From positions 52,763,669 to 52,827,668 of the forward strand of contig OY757921.1 of assembly GCA_963585895.1 (NCBI GenBank): DNA of 64,000 bases, given 5' to 3'. Source of the DNA: Sepioteuthis lessoniana. Lineage: Eukaryota; Mollusca; Cephalopoda; Myopsida; Loliginidae. Positions 1 through 9,722 of this stretch are shown here, piece after piece. The stretch's first letter is position 1. Each line of letters begins with the position of its first letter. A program made the translations under genes and the position numbers. The notes below the pieces were generated by a model that did not search any database, was not told the DNA's origin, and saw nothing but the letters and a program-made list of their open reading frames with translations.

Positions 1-1322
1 CATTTAGGGAGTTGCAAATGGCAGAAGATCGACTTCGAGAAAGATCGGTATTAGGAGCAGTCGCAAAAGGCTGCACAGGTCTCGATTTTCCTGAATATCC
101 ATGTGAATAAGACCTCCGTGAAAGTATCCTTCCACTTATCTCTTCACGACGATTTATACAGGATGAAGTACGCAAGGGAGAGGACGAAAATAGTTTAGTA
201 AAAATGGCGGGATTAAAATGAGGGGTATGGACAAAGTGGAGTTCAATAATCAAATGAAAAATCAAATGATCAGATATATGGTACAATCATTTAAACCTTA
301 GTTTCTAAATAAGATCCGTATACGATATACTCCCTAGCCTTGCAAACCTTCGCATATGGAACAAAACGAAATCAGCTCTATGTCCATTATGCACGAGTCA
401 AGGAATTTGAAGGCATATACAAAACAGCAGCTCAGCAGCACCTGCAGAAAAACGTTGTGGATGGCAGCCTGATCAGATTTTAAAAGTCATCATGGATATA
501 GTTGCTACGTCCATCCATACAAATAAATTTAATCTAAAGAATTAAGAGATAGAGTTCTTCAAGGCTAGCACGAAATCTTATTAGACGAAAAAGCTCAAAC
601 CAAACATCGTGTCAACTACAACAGACTAGGAGTAGAATATAGTAACAAGATTAATATTTCCGGAGCATATAGCGAAAACATCCTTGCACCCAGACCTAAT
701 ATTCTTCTCGAACAGACTATAAAAAGGGGTGGATTGTACCAGGGGAAGAAAATATCGACGAAGAAAGAAAGAAAGAAATAGAAATATGACGAATTACTGG
801 AGCAATGTAAAATCAATGGTTGGAAAGCTTCGAGCCAACCAATAGAAGTGGGCTCAAGAGGATTTACAGCAAAATCGCTTTGCAAAACCCTATCAGACAT
901 CGGTGTGAATATAATCACAAAATGTAAAGCAATTCAACACTGCCGATAATGTCGAAAGGACAGCAAACTTGCTATGGATAAAACGCCGTGGCACTTAGGA
1001 GAAGCAAAACCAAAATCAATTTTCTATTTAGGTGAAGGATTTGAAAAGTGTGAAAGGAGAATGGGGAAAAGATACAATTCTGGACTGCATTTCAGAAATA
1101 CTGTAAAACTTCTAAGTTGTAAATTTTAAACATATCTTTGTTTAATACTGTATATATTTGTATTAAAAATTAGTTTTGTAAGTTTAAAAAGGACTGCGCT
1201 TTTTTTGGTTTTTTTTTTTTGTAAATAATCGTCATGATGTTTAAGCTGATCCCCACATCCCAGAAGGAAGGCGGAAAGGAGTAAAACAAATTAATAAAAT
1301 CCCCGCCTCAAAAAAAAAAAAA
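1..1322 (+). mobile_element. Decayed non-LTR retroelement, 3' part of pol
   Basis: Reading in shifting frames gives, in order, a zinc-knuckle-like LCPLC (about 378-395), WQPDQILKVIMD (about 462-500), FPEHIAKTSLHPDLILLSNR (about 657-720), PIEVGSRGF (about 840-866) and ERTANLLWIKRRGT (about 956-997). These follow the order of the C-terminal Cys-His and PD-type endonuclease-like region of a LINE pol protein common in invertebrate and fish genomes. Frameshifts and stops break every frame, so it is dead. It ends in an A-run at 1309-1323, just after AATAAAATCCCCGCC. The element enters from beyond the left window edge, so its 5' part cannot be judged. Clade assignment is uncertain. Confidence 0.6.
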
Positions 1323-1485
1323 ACTATTTCCACTTTTAATAATTCCTGTTTAAACCAAAAGATAATCAGTTTTAAATAATTATGTCAGCCATACACAGAT
1401 TTTTCTTCCATATATCAGTAATGTTTTCTCGAAATGGCTTTCGTTTCTATATGTTATATCGTTCCCAACGTTAATATGCCTTTTA

Positions 1486-2040
1486 CATTATGAATGAGAA
1501 TTTAGTGTTTTGTTCAAATTTTGAAACATAAATTTGTATAGGTAAATGTGTGGGGTGTGTATATATATCTATGCGCATGTATTTCACCAGAATACATAGA
1601 TAATTTTTTCCGGGAGACCTGGGTTCAATCCCAGGTCGAGTCATACCAAGGACTCAAAAAATGGTACTTGATGCCTCCTTACTTAACACTCAGCATTATA
1701 AGGTACGGATCAAGGGTAAAGAGGAGCAATCCAGGGAAAGGAGTAGCGCTCTCCCCTACACCTTGGTGTAGTAAGCTATCGAAAAGGGAGCCTTCGGGTC
1801 ACCCTCGACTATGGTCGCCAACTTTACTTACTTGAATACATATACTTTTAGAAGTATTCACATCTTTTATACGATACGCCATATTCATTCGAATTCTGAT
1901 TTATATTATTAATTTATCTTTTTAACACGATAATTTTTTCTTTTGCTAAAATGGTACACGGATTATTATTCATCTATTCGTATGTTTTAATTATATAAAC
2001 ACTTTAAACCACTGGAATTTTTTTGAATTCCAGTGTTTAA
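1486..2040. repeat. Local tandem duplication, unit 1 (interrupted by SINE)
   Basis: Shares an ordered series of similar blocks with 2045-2420: GAATTTAGT..GTTCAAATTTTGAA, then GCCATATTCATYCRAATT, then a block ending near TTATGTTTTAA. Unit 1 carries a SINE at about 1608-1834 that unit 2 lacks. Similarity is moderate, so the duplication is old. Confidence 0.5.
1608..1834 (+). mobile_element. tRNA-derived SINE, family 1, 5'-truncated
   Basis: Nearly the same sequence recurs at 21081-21336, in which the 5' tRNA-like head is present. This copy starts just before the box B region (GAGACCTGGGTTCAATCCC) and so lacks box A. The body holds GCGCTCTCCCCTACACC and GGGAGCCTTCGGGTCACC, and the 3' end is CTTTACTTACTT. 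It is transcriptionally dead as it stands because the internal promoter is incomplete. Confidence 0.8.
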
Positions 2041-2044
2041 GAAG

Positions 2045-2420
2045 CTTTCACATTTTGAATAAGAATTTAGTTTTACTCTGTTCAAATTTTGAAGCAAAAA
2101 TTCCTGTGCGTGTGTGTGCATTCACATAGGTGTGTATGAGTGTGTGTGTGTGTGTATAAATATTATAAGTATTTAACTTGAATTCATTGTTATTTACTAT
2201 AATTGTTAAATGAGTTTTAATTTGATTATATTCATGAATCAATTTGGTCTAAAAAATCAACATTTTTCAAACGCTCTGCCATATTCATCCAAATTAGAAT
2301 TTGTTTTAATTATATTTTAACGTAATAACTCTTTTCCGGATTTTTCACCCATTCTTATGTTTTAAATACATAAATTCAGAAAACACTACAAAACCATTTG
2401 AAATTTTTTCATGAATGCAA
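2045..2420. repeat. Local tandem duplication, unit 2
   Basis: Second unit of the duplication described at 1486-2040. It lacks the SINE and has gained a (TG)n run at 2105-2155. Confidence 0.5.
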
Positions 2421-2710
2421 CTCCTTAATTTTTTGAATTTCATTCAAACTTCTTAATTTTGCGAAGATGGGTGAAGTTTATTTTTAAACTTAACCCAAGA
2501 ATACAGGGCGTTTTATTATAGGATGATGTATCTTAATTCTTTTGTGAGTATATGTATTTATAGTGTAAATCATTATTGTTTGTTTAGATTTGTAAATATT
2601 TAACGTGTTTTATCAAAATGAATTATTCAACTCACCGCTAGATCTGCACCTTGCCAAAAATAGTATCAACACCACGTAGACCTGTTTAAGACAACGTTTT
2701 TTGCAAACTT

Positions 2711-2800
2711 ATTGGCTACAGCAATAGCCAATCAAGTGCGTAGGAACCAATATCTGTGGGCAATTCTTTATAAAAGCAAATTTAGCTGTTAGCGTTGTAT
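2711..2800 (+). promoter_or_regulatory. Possible Pol II core promoter (CCAAT + TATA)
   Basis: ATTGGCT and its inverted partner AGCCAAT lie at 2711-2732, a TATAAAAG box at 2769-2776, and an initiator-like GTATAGTCAGTAAC about 25-30 bases further on. The spacing is right for a TATA promoter. It could equally be the promoter of an unrecognised solo LTR. No partner LTR was found in the window. Confidence 0.25.
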
Positions 2801-2852
2801 AGTCAGTAACGAACAGGAACGTGATCATTCCGAGTCGGTTCGAGCAGGCGAT

Positions 2853-2999
2853 ATGGGTATAATGTTAAAATGTCCAAAACCCCCGATGACCAAGCTAACA
2901 ATCATAATTGACGACAACACCCAGTGCCGTTTAATTAATCGGACAGCCATATTTAAAACACACATATGTTCGAGCTTCTTCCTGATGAAATTGATTTAG
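2853..2999 (+). CDS. Short ORF behind promoter-like sequence (48 aa)
   Basis: Begins with ATGGG in a good start context (G at -3, G at +4) about 50 bases after the predicted start point of the promoter-like sequence. It reads MGIMLKCPKPPM.. and stops at TAG. I recognise no family. The only reason to list it is the position relative to the CCAAT/TATA arrangement. It may be a chance frame or the first exon of something that leaves the window. Confidence 0.12.
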   Translation: MGIMLKCPKPPMTKLTIIIDDNTQCRLINRTAIFKTHICSSFFLMKLI

Positions 3000-4506
3000 T
3001 TATATTTTGATTGCAAATGGGATTTATTTCCAATTAACGACACGATAGTTCCATAACAAAAAATATTATTTACTTATACCGAAATAAACTTTTATCATCT
3101 GAAAGAATTCTTCATATGTAAAACAAAGATATTACCAGAGTAGAAACATGTTACTCCGGGTTCAAATACCTGCAGAAATTATAATTGACAGTTGGGCGTC
3201 ATACATGAATAAGTTCCGGCTTGTGAATCCAAGAAATCAAGAGAAAATAAGTTTTGAACTGAGATAAAGAGTGGATGAAAGAAAATGTGTGGCAGGGACT
3301 TGGATTTTGTTAAATTCACAATGGCAGTACGAATTACGACTCGAAGCGAAGTAATTAAATGAATAAGGCTTAGCATTTAGAATTCTCTCAAAAGTCTTTC
3401 AGTCCGCGAGGACCACCGTGAAATTACTTTCTTGAAGAATTCTACTCCAAACAAAATATTAGTTGAAGACATTACCCATTGTGCTGACCCTTCTAATTTA
3501 TGCCATAATAAGCATGGGAGTATGATTCATGAAGTCGGTATGTATCTGACCTCCAACCAACTCAGAAGCTGCACAAGGCCATTTTATTGTGAGTACTGTA
3601 TACGAATCGAGACTCATGCGTAGCAGGTGAAAAATGTGCATCATCTTTCTACATCCTGAAAGTATAATGATTTCCCTTCCGAATAACGTGACAACATTTG
3701 TTACTCTCAAAAATATTACAATTCAGAAAAATTGTGTTTGAAATTGAGATTAGGACCTCCTATTAAACTATTACATAATTTTTAACATAGTGTGAAATTA
3801 TTACATAGTTTAACAACTTGTTTCAAAACTGCAAACTGCCTCCATAAAATCCTACTAAATAAAAAAAAAATGTTTTTTATATTTCAAGATAATCATCGAA
3901 ACTAATTTTTTAACTCACTGCTGGTCATCTTTAGCTTTGGATTATTAATAGACAGGCTCTTAGCTTTAGCACATATCTACTGATGTGTATGGGTTTTCTT
4001 TGATATTTTACTTCAAGGAAAAGGATTCTTGTTTAAATATTTAAATGAAATGTATGTTAAACAATTCAACTTACGTGACGAAAGAGGTTTCAATGGTTTC
4101 CCTGAAAAAGGCACAATTTTTTCTTTAAAATGTTTGTTATCCAAAACATATGATATTTTAACAATGTATTACGAAATAGCCAAACAAATACGTTTTAACG
4201 TAATATATACAAAAATAAAATACATTATAAAGAAGAAGTTATAAGATAAGAATTGTATTCTCATGTCGATATATTTATCTAGGCAATTATAGTTCAGCAA
4301 AAAGTAAAATAATGCAATAAAATAGGAAGATCTTATTTTGGAAAACTTACAGGAGAGCCTATTTCTTATGAAAAAAAATCGTTTATATAGTTTAGAACAT
4401 CAAGCAGTAGAATTTGTATAAAATATGCAACACTCTTGAACATTATAAAAGTATAGATAGACATACAGACACAGGCGAAAATACAAATAGAAACAAAGAT
4501 AAAAAG

Positions 4507-4509
<3 letters not shown>

Positions 4510-4576
<67 letters not shown>
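4510..4576. repeat. (TA)n microsatellite
   Basis: About 33 uninterrupted TA units. Both strands give YIYIYI frames that are not genes. Confidence 0.95.
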
Positions 4577-4579
<3 letters not shown>

Positions 4580-4700
4580 TTCTTGGTCCACTTAAACTGG
4601 AGTTGGGAGTAATTCCATCAGGACACGAAGTTATTCATGAATGAATATTTAAATTTTTCCTGGTAAAGAACTCAATGTACGAATAATACAGAGCAATAAA
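4577..4700 (-). repeat. Dispersed repeat, half A
   Basis: From AGTATTCTTGGTCCA to ATACAGAGCAA this matches the reverse complement of about 7660-7787 (shared ATTCATGAATGAATATTTAAA and CCTGGTAAAGA). The other half of the same repeat (5053-5165) lies beyond the foldback element and in the opposite relative orientation to the 7.6 kb copy. Confidence 0.7.
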
Positions 4701-4701
4701 T

Positions 4702-5035
4702 AAACTAGAATAGACACATGGTAGTGGGAGGGGATAGTGGGAGGGGATAGAAGAGGGGTGAAGAGTTACCTCTTCATTAAGCCAACTTCCGTTTTAAATT
4801 TAAATTTCAGTTAGCAATGTTGTAAAAATTGTTTTTTTAAAAAAACTTTTCTTTAATTAATAATTTTTTAATTATATTTAGACCTAAATTACAGATTTTT
4901 TATTGAATTAGATTTAAACTTTAAATAATAACTTCACGTAAAGATACAGTAATAGATATATTAAAACTAAACTCTTCAACCCTCTTCTATCCCCTCCCAC
5001 TATCCCCTCCCACTACCATGTGTCTATTCTAGTTT
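4702..5035. mobile_element. Foldback MITE with 66-bp terminal inverted repeats
   Basis: Arms at 4702-4767 and 4970-5035 are inverted copies differing at about one base. Each arm contains two direct copies of GTGGGAGGGGATA. The 200-base centre is AT-rich and has no ORF. Long near-identical arms on a non-coding core indicate a non-autonomous DNA element that moved recently or is kept homogeneous. A TSD is not clear, because the flanks are A/T runs. Confidence 0.75.
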
Positions 5036-5052
5036 TTTTTATCAAAAAGATC

Positions 5053-5163
5053 TGAAGAAGTCCTGCGACTTTTTTCGTGTTTTTGGAAATTTCAAAAATG
5101 CGTAACAGGATTGAAATAAATTCATAATCCTATGTGACCGGTTTCGTTGTTTTTCATAAAGAA

Positions 5164-5165
<2 letters not shown>
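5053..5165 (+). repeat. Dispersed repeat, half B
   Basis: The stretch from TTTTTTCGTGTTTTTGG through CCTATGTGACCGGTTTCG matches 7566-7660 in the same orientation. Together with half A it shows that this locus is a rearranged version of the 7.6 kb copy. Confidence 0.75.
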
Positions 5166-5205
<40 letters not shown>

Positions 5206-5221
5206 TAGCTGTTTAACAAAA

Positions 5222-5293
<72 letters not shown>
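5166..5293. repeat. (TA)n microsatellites
   Basis: Two blocks, about 5167-5200 and 5224-5293, split by a short unique piece. They abut the inverted RTE fragment. Confidence 0.95.
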
Positions 5294-6246
5294 TTCTTCA
5301 GTAGCTATATCCATGATTTCATGTGGATTTTCGAGCAGATTCTGAAATGCTCTTTTCACTTTCAATGTCTATCTTCTTGGCTGGCAGCTTTTAATTTTGC
5401 TTACAAGAGGTACTTTTTTTCTTCCGTTAATTTCTGTCGTATTAATATTGATTGTCTTCAATAAAATTTCTGATTTATATATGTGGTCTTGAATGTATTC
5501 TAATTATTCTTTTTCCATGTCATTCTTGGTTTTCTTTCGGTTTTCTTTAGATTTTATGTATTTGTGTTTGATGAGTTTCTTTTATTAAGTAAGAATGAAT
5601 CTTTTCGTATTATCTCGTTTTTCACATACAACTGTTGACTTCCTTTTTTTGACTCTTGGTTCGTTTCGTATGCACTCAGCTGTTGCTACTAAGTGGGCGG
5701 TAACGAAGCTTTTATATTCATTATTTGATGTTTGTCTTTTTGTCATTTTCTGTAGAGCATCAAACTTGTTTCTTACTGTACCGTATGGTGATTATATATA
5801 TCACAGTTGACAAGTGAGGACCTGTCATATTGTGATGATTTACTAGTTTGTTTCTGCGTAGACTCAAGCGAATATTTGCAGAGACGACTCAGTGATCAGA
5901 AGATACTCTTACTAACAATTCAAAGCACTATTCATCCACCTTTTGTTTATAAATTTATAATCTAGCTGTGATTTTTAGTTATTTAGGTACGTGTTGGTCT
6001 ATATTTTTCTCTTCCTTTTTTATTTTTTTTAGACATACACATCTGTTTTCGAGAGAAAACTGCAAGATATTATCCACTTCTGTTATAAATTGTGTAAACA
6101 TAATCAATAGTTAAAGGATTTGCCTATATGAGCATTTATATAACCAATGATTATCAAAACGTTGTCTTTGGAAACGTGTCAGACAAGATAGAAATGCTCA
6201 TTATAGAAGGTGACGTTGTTCATTTCATAATTGATGTTAGTGGGGC
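5294..6246 (-). mobile_element. RTE LINE relic, inverted 5' part (endonuclease to linker)
   Basis: Minus-strand translation in broken frames gives PTNINYEMNNVTFYNE, VLIIIGYINAHIG (endonuclease core, where GDxNAHIG is usual, so the catalytic Asp position is changed), then residues typical of TVRNKFDALQ, FVTAHLVATAECI and AKLKAASQEDRH, ending in a degenerate [13 protein letters not shown]. These are the endonuclease and the linker before the reverse transcriptase of RTE-clade LINEs. The same element's remaining part follows in the opposite orientation at 6300-7567. Many stops and frameshifts show that it is old and dead. Confidence 0.7.
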
Positions 6247-6299
6247 TGTAGTATAACACGATTGTTGAGTGTAAATCAGCTTGAGACACATATAAATCA

Positions 6300-7567
6300 G
6301 CTTGAGACACATTGCAGGGAAAGAACTTGATGCAGTTCACAAAAAATGATCAAAATCTGCAAGCTTCGACAAAATACCCCCAGAAGTATTGAAGACAAGG
6401 AAACTTGACTACATACTGCAATGGCTTCGGTTTCTTTGATCTAATGGCGTATCAAGTTTAGCGGGTTATAAAATTCTAAAATCATCCTTGTAGAAGAACA
6501 GTAGTGATACAATTCAACCCAGATTTTGAAAGGATAAGGAGGTTTATATCTTTACCAATGATGTTAGTCTGAAAACGAACGTAGTAGAATAACAGAGGTT
6601 ATATTTCAGTTAATTTAAGTACTTAATCCAGTACTTTAGCCATTACACTATGGGTTCCCCTCCCATAATTCAGTTATGCAACGTTGTTTATAAACAAGAC
6701 ACAAGAGAGGGATGGACGAAAGGTTGTACCCTCCTTCTTAAGAAAGATGAACTCGAAATCATTTAGAACTAGAGATACATAATTCTTACAGCAGAGTTGC
6801 CGAGGGTCATAATGCCTTGCTTCTCACACGGATTCGATATGAATTCGCGAACTTTCTTTAAAAAATCAAAACGGCTTTGGAAGAAATTAGTCCACAATTT
6901 TTCAGATTATTGGGATTCGAAGCATCATCGAAGGAGTACTGGAAAAAAATTTAATATGACACTAGTTTGTAGATTTCTCCAATTCATTTGATTCAATACA
7001 CTGAGGAAACATGCGGCCAATACTTAAGTCAGATGGTCTCAAGGAATTTTTTACCGCTATAGTGATGCTAAACAACATCACGAAAGTAATGATGCAATTA
7101 TTACAAAAAAGGCAAGAAGATGGTATCCCGTTGAAAACATTTGAATGCAGACTACACAGATGATTTAGCACTTCTTGCAAATACACCAACACAAATCTAA
7201 TGTCTGCTCCATTGCTTGGAACAAGCATCAAGAGGCATTGGCTCGTCATTCCACTGACTATACTCAGATGATTCAGAATTCACGAGTTTTAATCAAGATT
7301 ACCATCGCCACAGGAATATCAAGCCCTTGGAATTCGTAGATAGGTTCCCATACATCAGGGGGAATAGTTCATCTTATGAAAACGATATCAACAAAAACAG
7401 AGGACTACAAATGAGAGGCTATTGATTGTATAAACATCTGATTTCTCTGATAAAATGAAATGGGAATTCTTCTGAGCTGCAGTTATATCCATATTCCTGG
7501 ATGAACCATCTAGATTCGAATGAAACGCTTTGAGATATGAACGACAAAATAATGCTGCATTGATGTT
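6300..7567 (+). mobile_element. RTE LINE relic, reverse transcriptase part (+), SINE-interrupted
   Basis: Plus-strand frames give IPPEVLKTRKLD (about 6375-6410), then after a 250-base insertion LCNVVYKQD..GWTKGCTLLLKKDE (6674-6750), then degenerate matches to the fingers, palm and thumb, including LLANTP and a GIG-containing stretch near 7160-7235. It stops near 7567, where a dispersed repeat begins, so the usual 3' tail is missing. The start point in protein coordinates (just before IPPEV) is where the inverted fragment at 5294-6246 leaves off. Confidence 0.7.
6421..6672 (-). mobile_element. tRNA-derived SINE, family 3, inserted in RTE relic
   Basis: On the minus strand it starts near AACCCATAGTGTAATGGC (box A-like) and contains CTGTTATTCTACTACG, CTCCTTATCC and TTCTTCTACAAGGATG. 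A second copy is at about 39965-40175. The RTE reading frame is split by it: ..KLDYIL before and LCNVVYKQD after, so the SINE came later than the LINE. Confidence 0.65.
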
Positions 7568-7783
7568 TTTCGTGTTTTTGGAAATTTCAAAAATGCGGAA
7601 CAGGATTGAAATTAATTTATAATCCTATGTGACCGGTTTCGTTGTTTTTTCTTAAAGAAATTCTTGCTCTGTATTATTGGTACATTGAGCTCTTTACCAG
7701 GAAAATTTTAAATATTCATTCATGAATAATTTCTTATCGTGATGTAAATACTCCGAACTCCGGTTTAACTGGACCAAGAATAC

Positions 7784-7787
<4 letters not shown>
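7566..7787 (+). repeat. Dispersed repeat, intact arrangement
   Basis: Contains both halves seen at 4577-4700 (inverted) and 5053-5165 (direct) as one continuous unit. It ends at a (TA)n block. No coding capacity is seen. Confidence 0.7.
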
Positions 7788-7815
<28 letters not shown>

Positions 7816-7817
7816 TA

Positions 7818-8723
7818 TGAGGATAATTAAATAGGTTTCCAGACTTTTTTCGTATGAGCACTTTCATTGATAGCACGCGCATGAAACTCTAGTCTCCTTC
7901 GAAGTAATCTCCTACGGATGCAATGCACTTGGTGTACCGTTCCAACAACTTCTAGAAGGCCCCATGGAAGTCCTCTTGTGTGAGCGTGTCAATGACCTTC
8001 GTCACAGCCTCTTTCATCTCCTTAATTGTCTCATAACGACACCCTCTAAGCTTAGGGAATAAGAAAATGTCCCTAGGAGCAAGGTCTGCACTATAGGGAG
8101 GTTGAGGAACTGTCGTGATGCCCACCTTGGTCAAATAGTCTGTGACAAGGATGGAGTTGTGGACTGCTGCATTGTTCTAGTGTAAATGCCACTGACCCAA
8201 TTTGAAGAGTGCTGGCCTCTTCCGACGAAATCTCTTCCTGAACTCCCTTAAAACCACAACATAGTAACCCTAACCCTAACCCTTTGGCCAATCAAGTCTG
8301 GTGTTCTGACTTCCTTTCTCTTCACATACCTCTCATCATCCGTCACAGACTCCCTGGCTTCCATGAATCTCTCATGCCACTCAAACACTGATGCTCGATT
8401 CATGCAAGATGGTCGAAAAGTATTCTGATGCATTCCATACGCTTCTGTAGCATTTTTTTCCAAGTTTAAAACAGTATTTTATTGCATATCGTTCTTTTAA
8501 ATTGTCCTCACGTCCACGTTGCATTTTTGAAATTCACCAGCTGTGACAATCATGCTTTAGTAGGGTGTATTGCAATTCCTGCAGTAGCTGTTCATTTGAA
8601 CTTGAAATCATAAAAATTGGTCAGTCATCTCATGAGATGTTTAGCCATAACATACTGGTTTTTCAAGAGTCTACGACAATTTTAAATGCCCATACAAAAA
8701 GGTCTGGAAACTTATTGAAGGCA

Positions 8724-8726
<3 letters not shown>
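7818..8726 (-). mobile_element. Mariner DD34D transposon, internally deleted copy 1
   Basis: Ends carry the mariner inverted repeats (AGTTTCCAGACTTTTTTCGTA type) and the element sits between TA dinucleotides inside (TA)n. Minus-strand translation retains the N-terminal part (YGMHQ..FEWHERF, 8463-8300) and the C-terminal PYSADLAPRD (third catalytic Asp region) with ETIKEMKEAVTKVIDTL (8134-7952). About 400 bases of the middle are missing compared with the copy at 37629-38933, and the gap is filled by TAACCCTAACCCTAACCCT at 8265-8283. It cannot encode a transposase, but its ends are present, so it could in principle be moved in trans. Confidence 0.9.
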
Positions 8727-8781
<55 letters not shown>

Positions 8782-8782
8782 A
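8727..8782. repeat. (TA)n microsatellite
   Basis: Continuation of the (TA)n target of mariner copy 1; the left-hand block is about 7787-7817. Confidence 0.95.
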
Positions 8783-8878
8783 GGAGAGTCATAAGATGAC
8801 ATTAGCAATAACTTGATTTACATTACCCCAGAAAAAAATGCTTGTTCCAAGCAGACAATTTTTGAGAATGTTAAACTA

Positions 8879-8982
8879 TTAGAAATCAAAGGGGAGCAGA
8901 TCTATATTATCAGGAGAATTCGACGGTTTCCAAACCGAATGATAGTTTCCATTCTTATTGCGGTAGTATGACACCTTGTGCT
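8879..8982 (-). CDS. Candidate terminal exon of the WSC gene
   Basis: After a pyrimidine-rich stretch and CATGCCAG at 8990-8983, an open frame of 33 full codons begins in phase 1 and ends at TAA, followed directly by TAG. It reads EHKVSYYRNKNGNYHSVWKP and ends DNIDLLPFDF. The G left over from the WSC exon at 10075 would complete its first codon as GAG, so the phases fit. The same frame stays open upstream to 9199 and includes a hydrophobic stretch (LFLLTLTFLLCCCV), so the exon might be longer and give a membrane segment with this as the cytoplasmic tail. No AATAAA follows closely, and the family is not recognised. Membership in the WSC gene is inference. Confidence 0.3.
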
Positions 8983-8991
8983 CTGGCATGA

Positions 8992-9670
8992 ACATTTTAG
9001 GAACACAACAACATAAAAGAAATGTTAATGTTAACAAGAACAATTTTGTATCCTGTACCCACAGAAATTTCCAGTTGTTCAGAAATGTTATGGCAAAAAT
9101 AAGCGCATTAGTTAATTCCACCATCTCAGGTGAGCTAACTATGGTGAACTTAACTGACCTGTTTTCATCTTGAATTCCATTTTGACATTCTTGAAACAAT
9201 TTAGCCTACTTTTTGGCTAGAAGTGTCTCAGTACATATCACACATTCTTTTATAAATTTTACATGGTTTTCTTTTTACTGCTATCAACTATTTGAGGATA
9301 TTCCCCTATTCAAGCCAACCCAGATGGGTAAGATCCCCTTCCCGTAACGAGTGTCCTGGTATTAACAATCTGAGGATAAGAATCCACTCCGGAAGTTTTG
9401 AGTGATATGGAGTGGCCATTCATTGCCATTACCCCCAAGTCTACTCTGACCTAGATCGGTTGTACATGTTAGGGTCCCTCTGTAGGTCAAACAGAAATTT
9501 TTAATCATTTACTATACTTTAAACCATTTGAATGTTTGCAGTGGGAATGATTTATATCAACTGAATTATTGTCATTCGATAGAAATTCTTGAAACTATTT
9601 CACTGTGTGCAAACAAAAGAGCGCTAGCTGGTTTTAAACTATCGCCTGCAAACTATTGATTCACAAATAA

Positions 9671-9722
<52 letters not shown>

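Larger units (their letters stand above)
2421..4500. other. Unassigned AT-rich DNA
   Basis: No convincing gene or transposon domain. It includes a promoter-like stretch at 2711-2800 with a short downstream reading frame, listed separately. ORFs at 3432-3710 and 4029-4244 have no domain signature and look like chance frames. Confidence 0.5.

Noticed and set aside
1548..1835. 95-aa plus-strand ORF
   Set aside because: Runs through a SINE; the same frame appears in the 21 kb SINE copy, so it is not a gene.
4400..5464. ORFs rich in YIYIYI
   Set aside because: They are (TA)n microsatellites read in frame, seen on both strands; no gene.
8265..8283. Interstitial telomere remnant from chromosome fusion
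   Set aside because: The hexamers lie inside a mariner element at a deletion junction shared with another copy, so they travel with the transposon.
9300..9480. GC-richer stretch resembling a repeat or gene piece
   Set aside because: No second copy in the window and no open frame; left unassigned.
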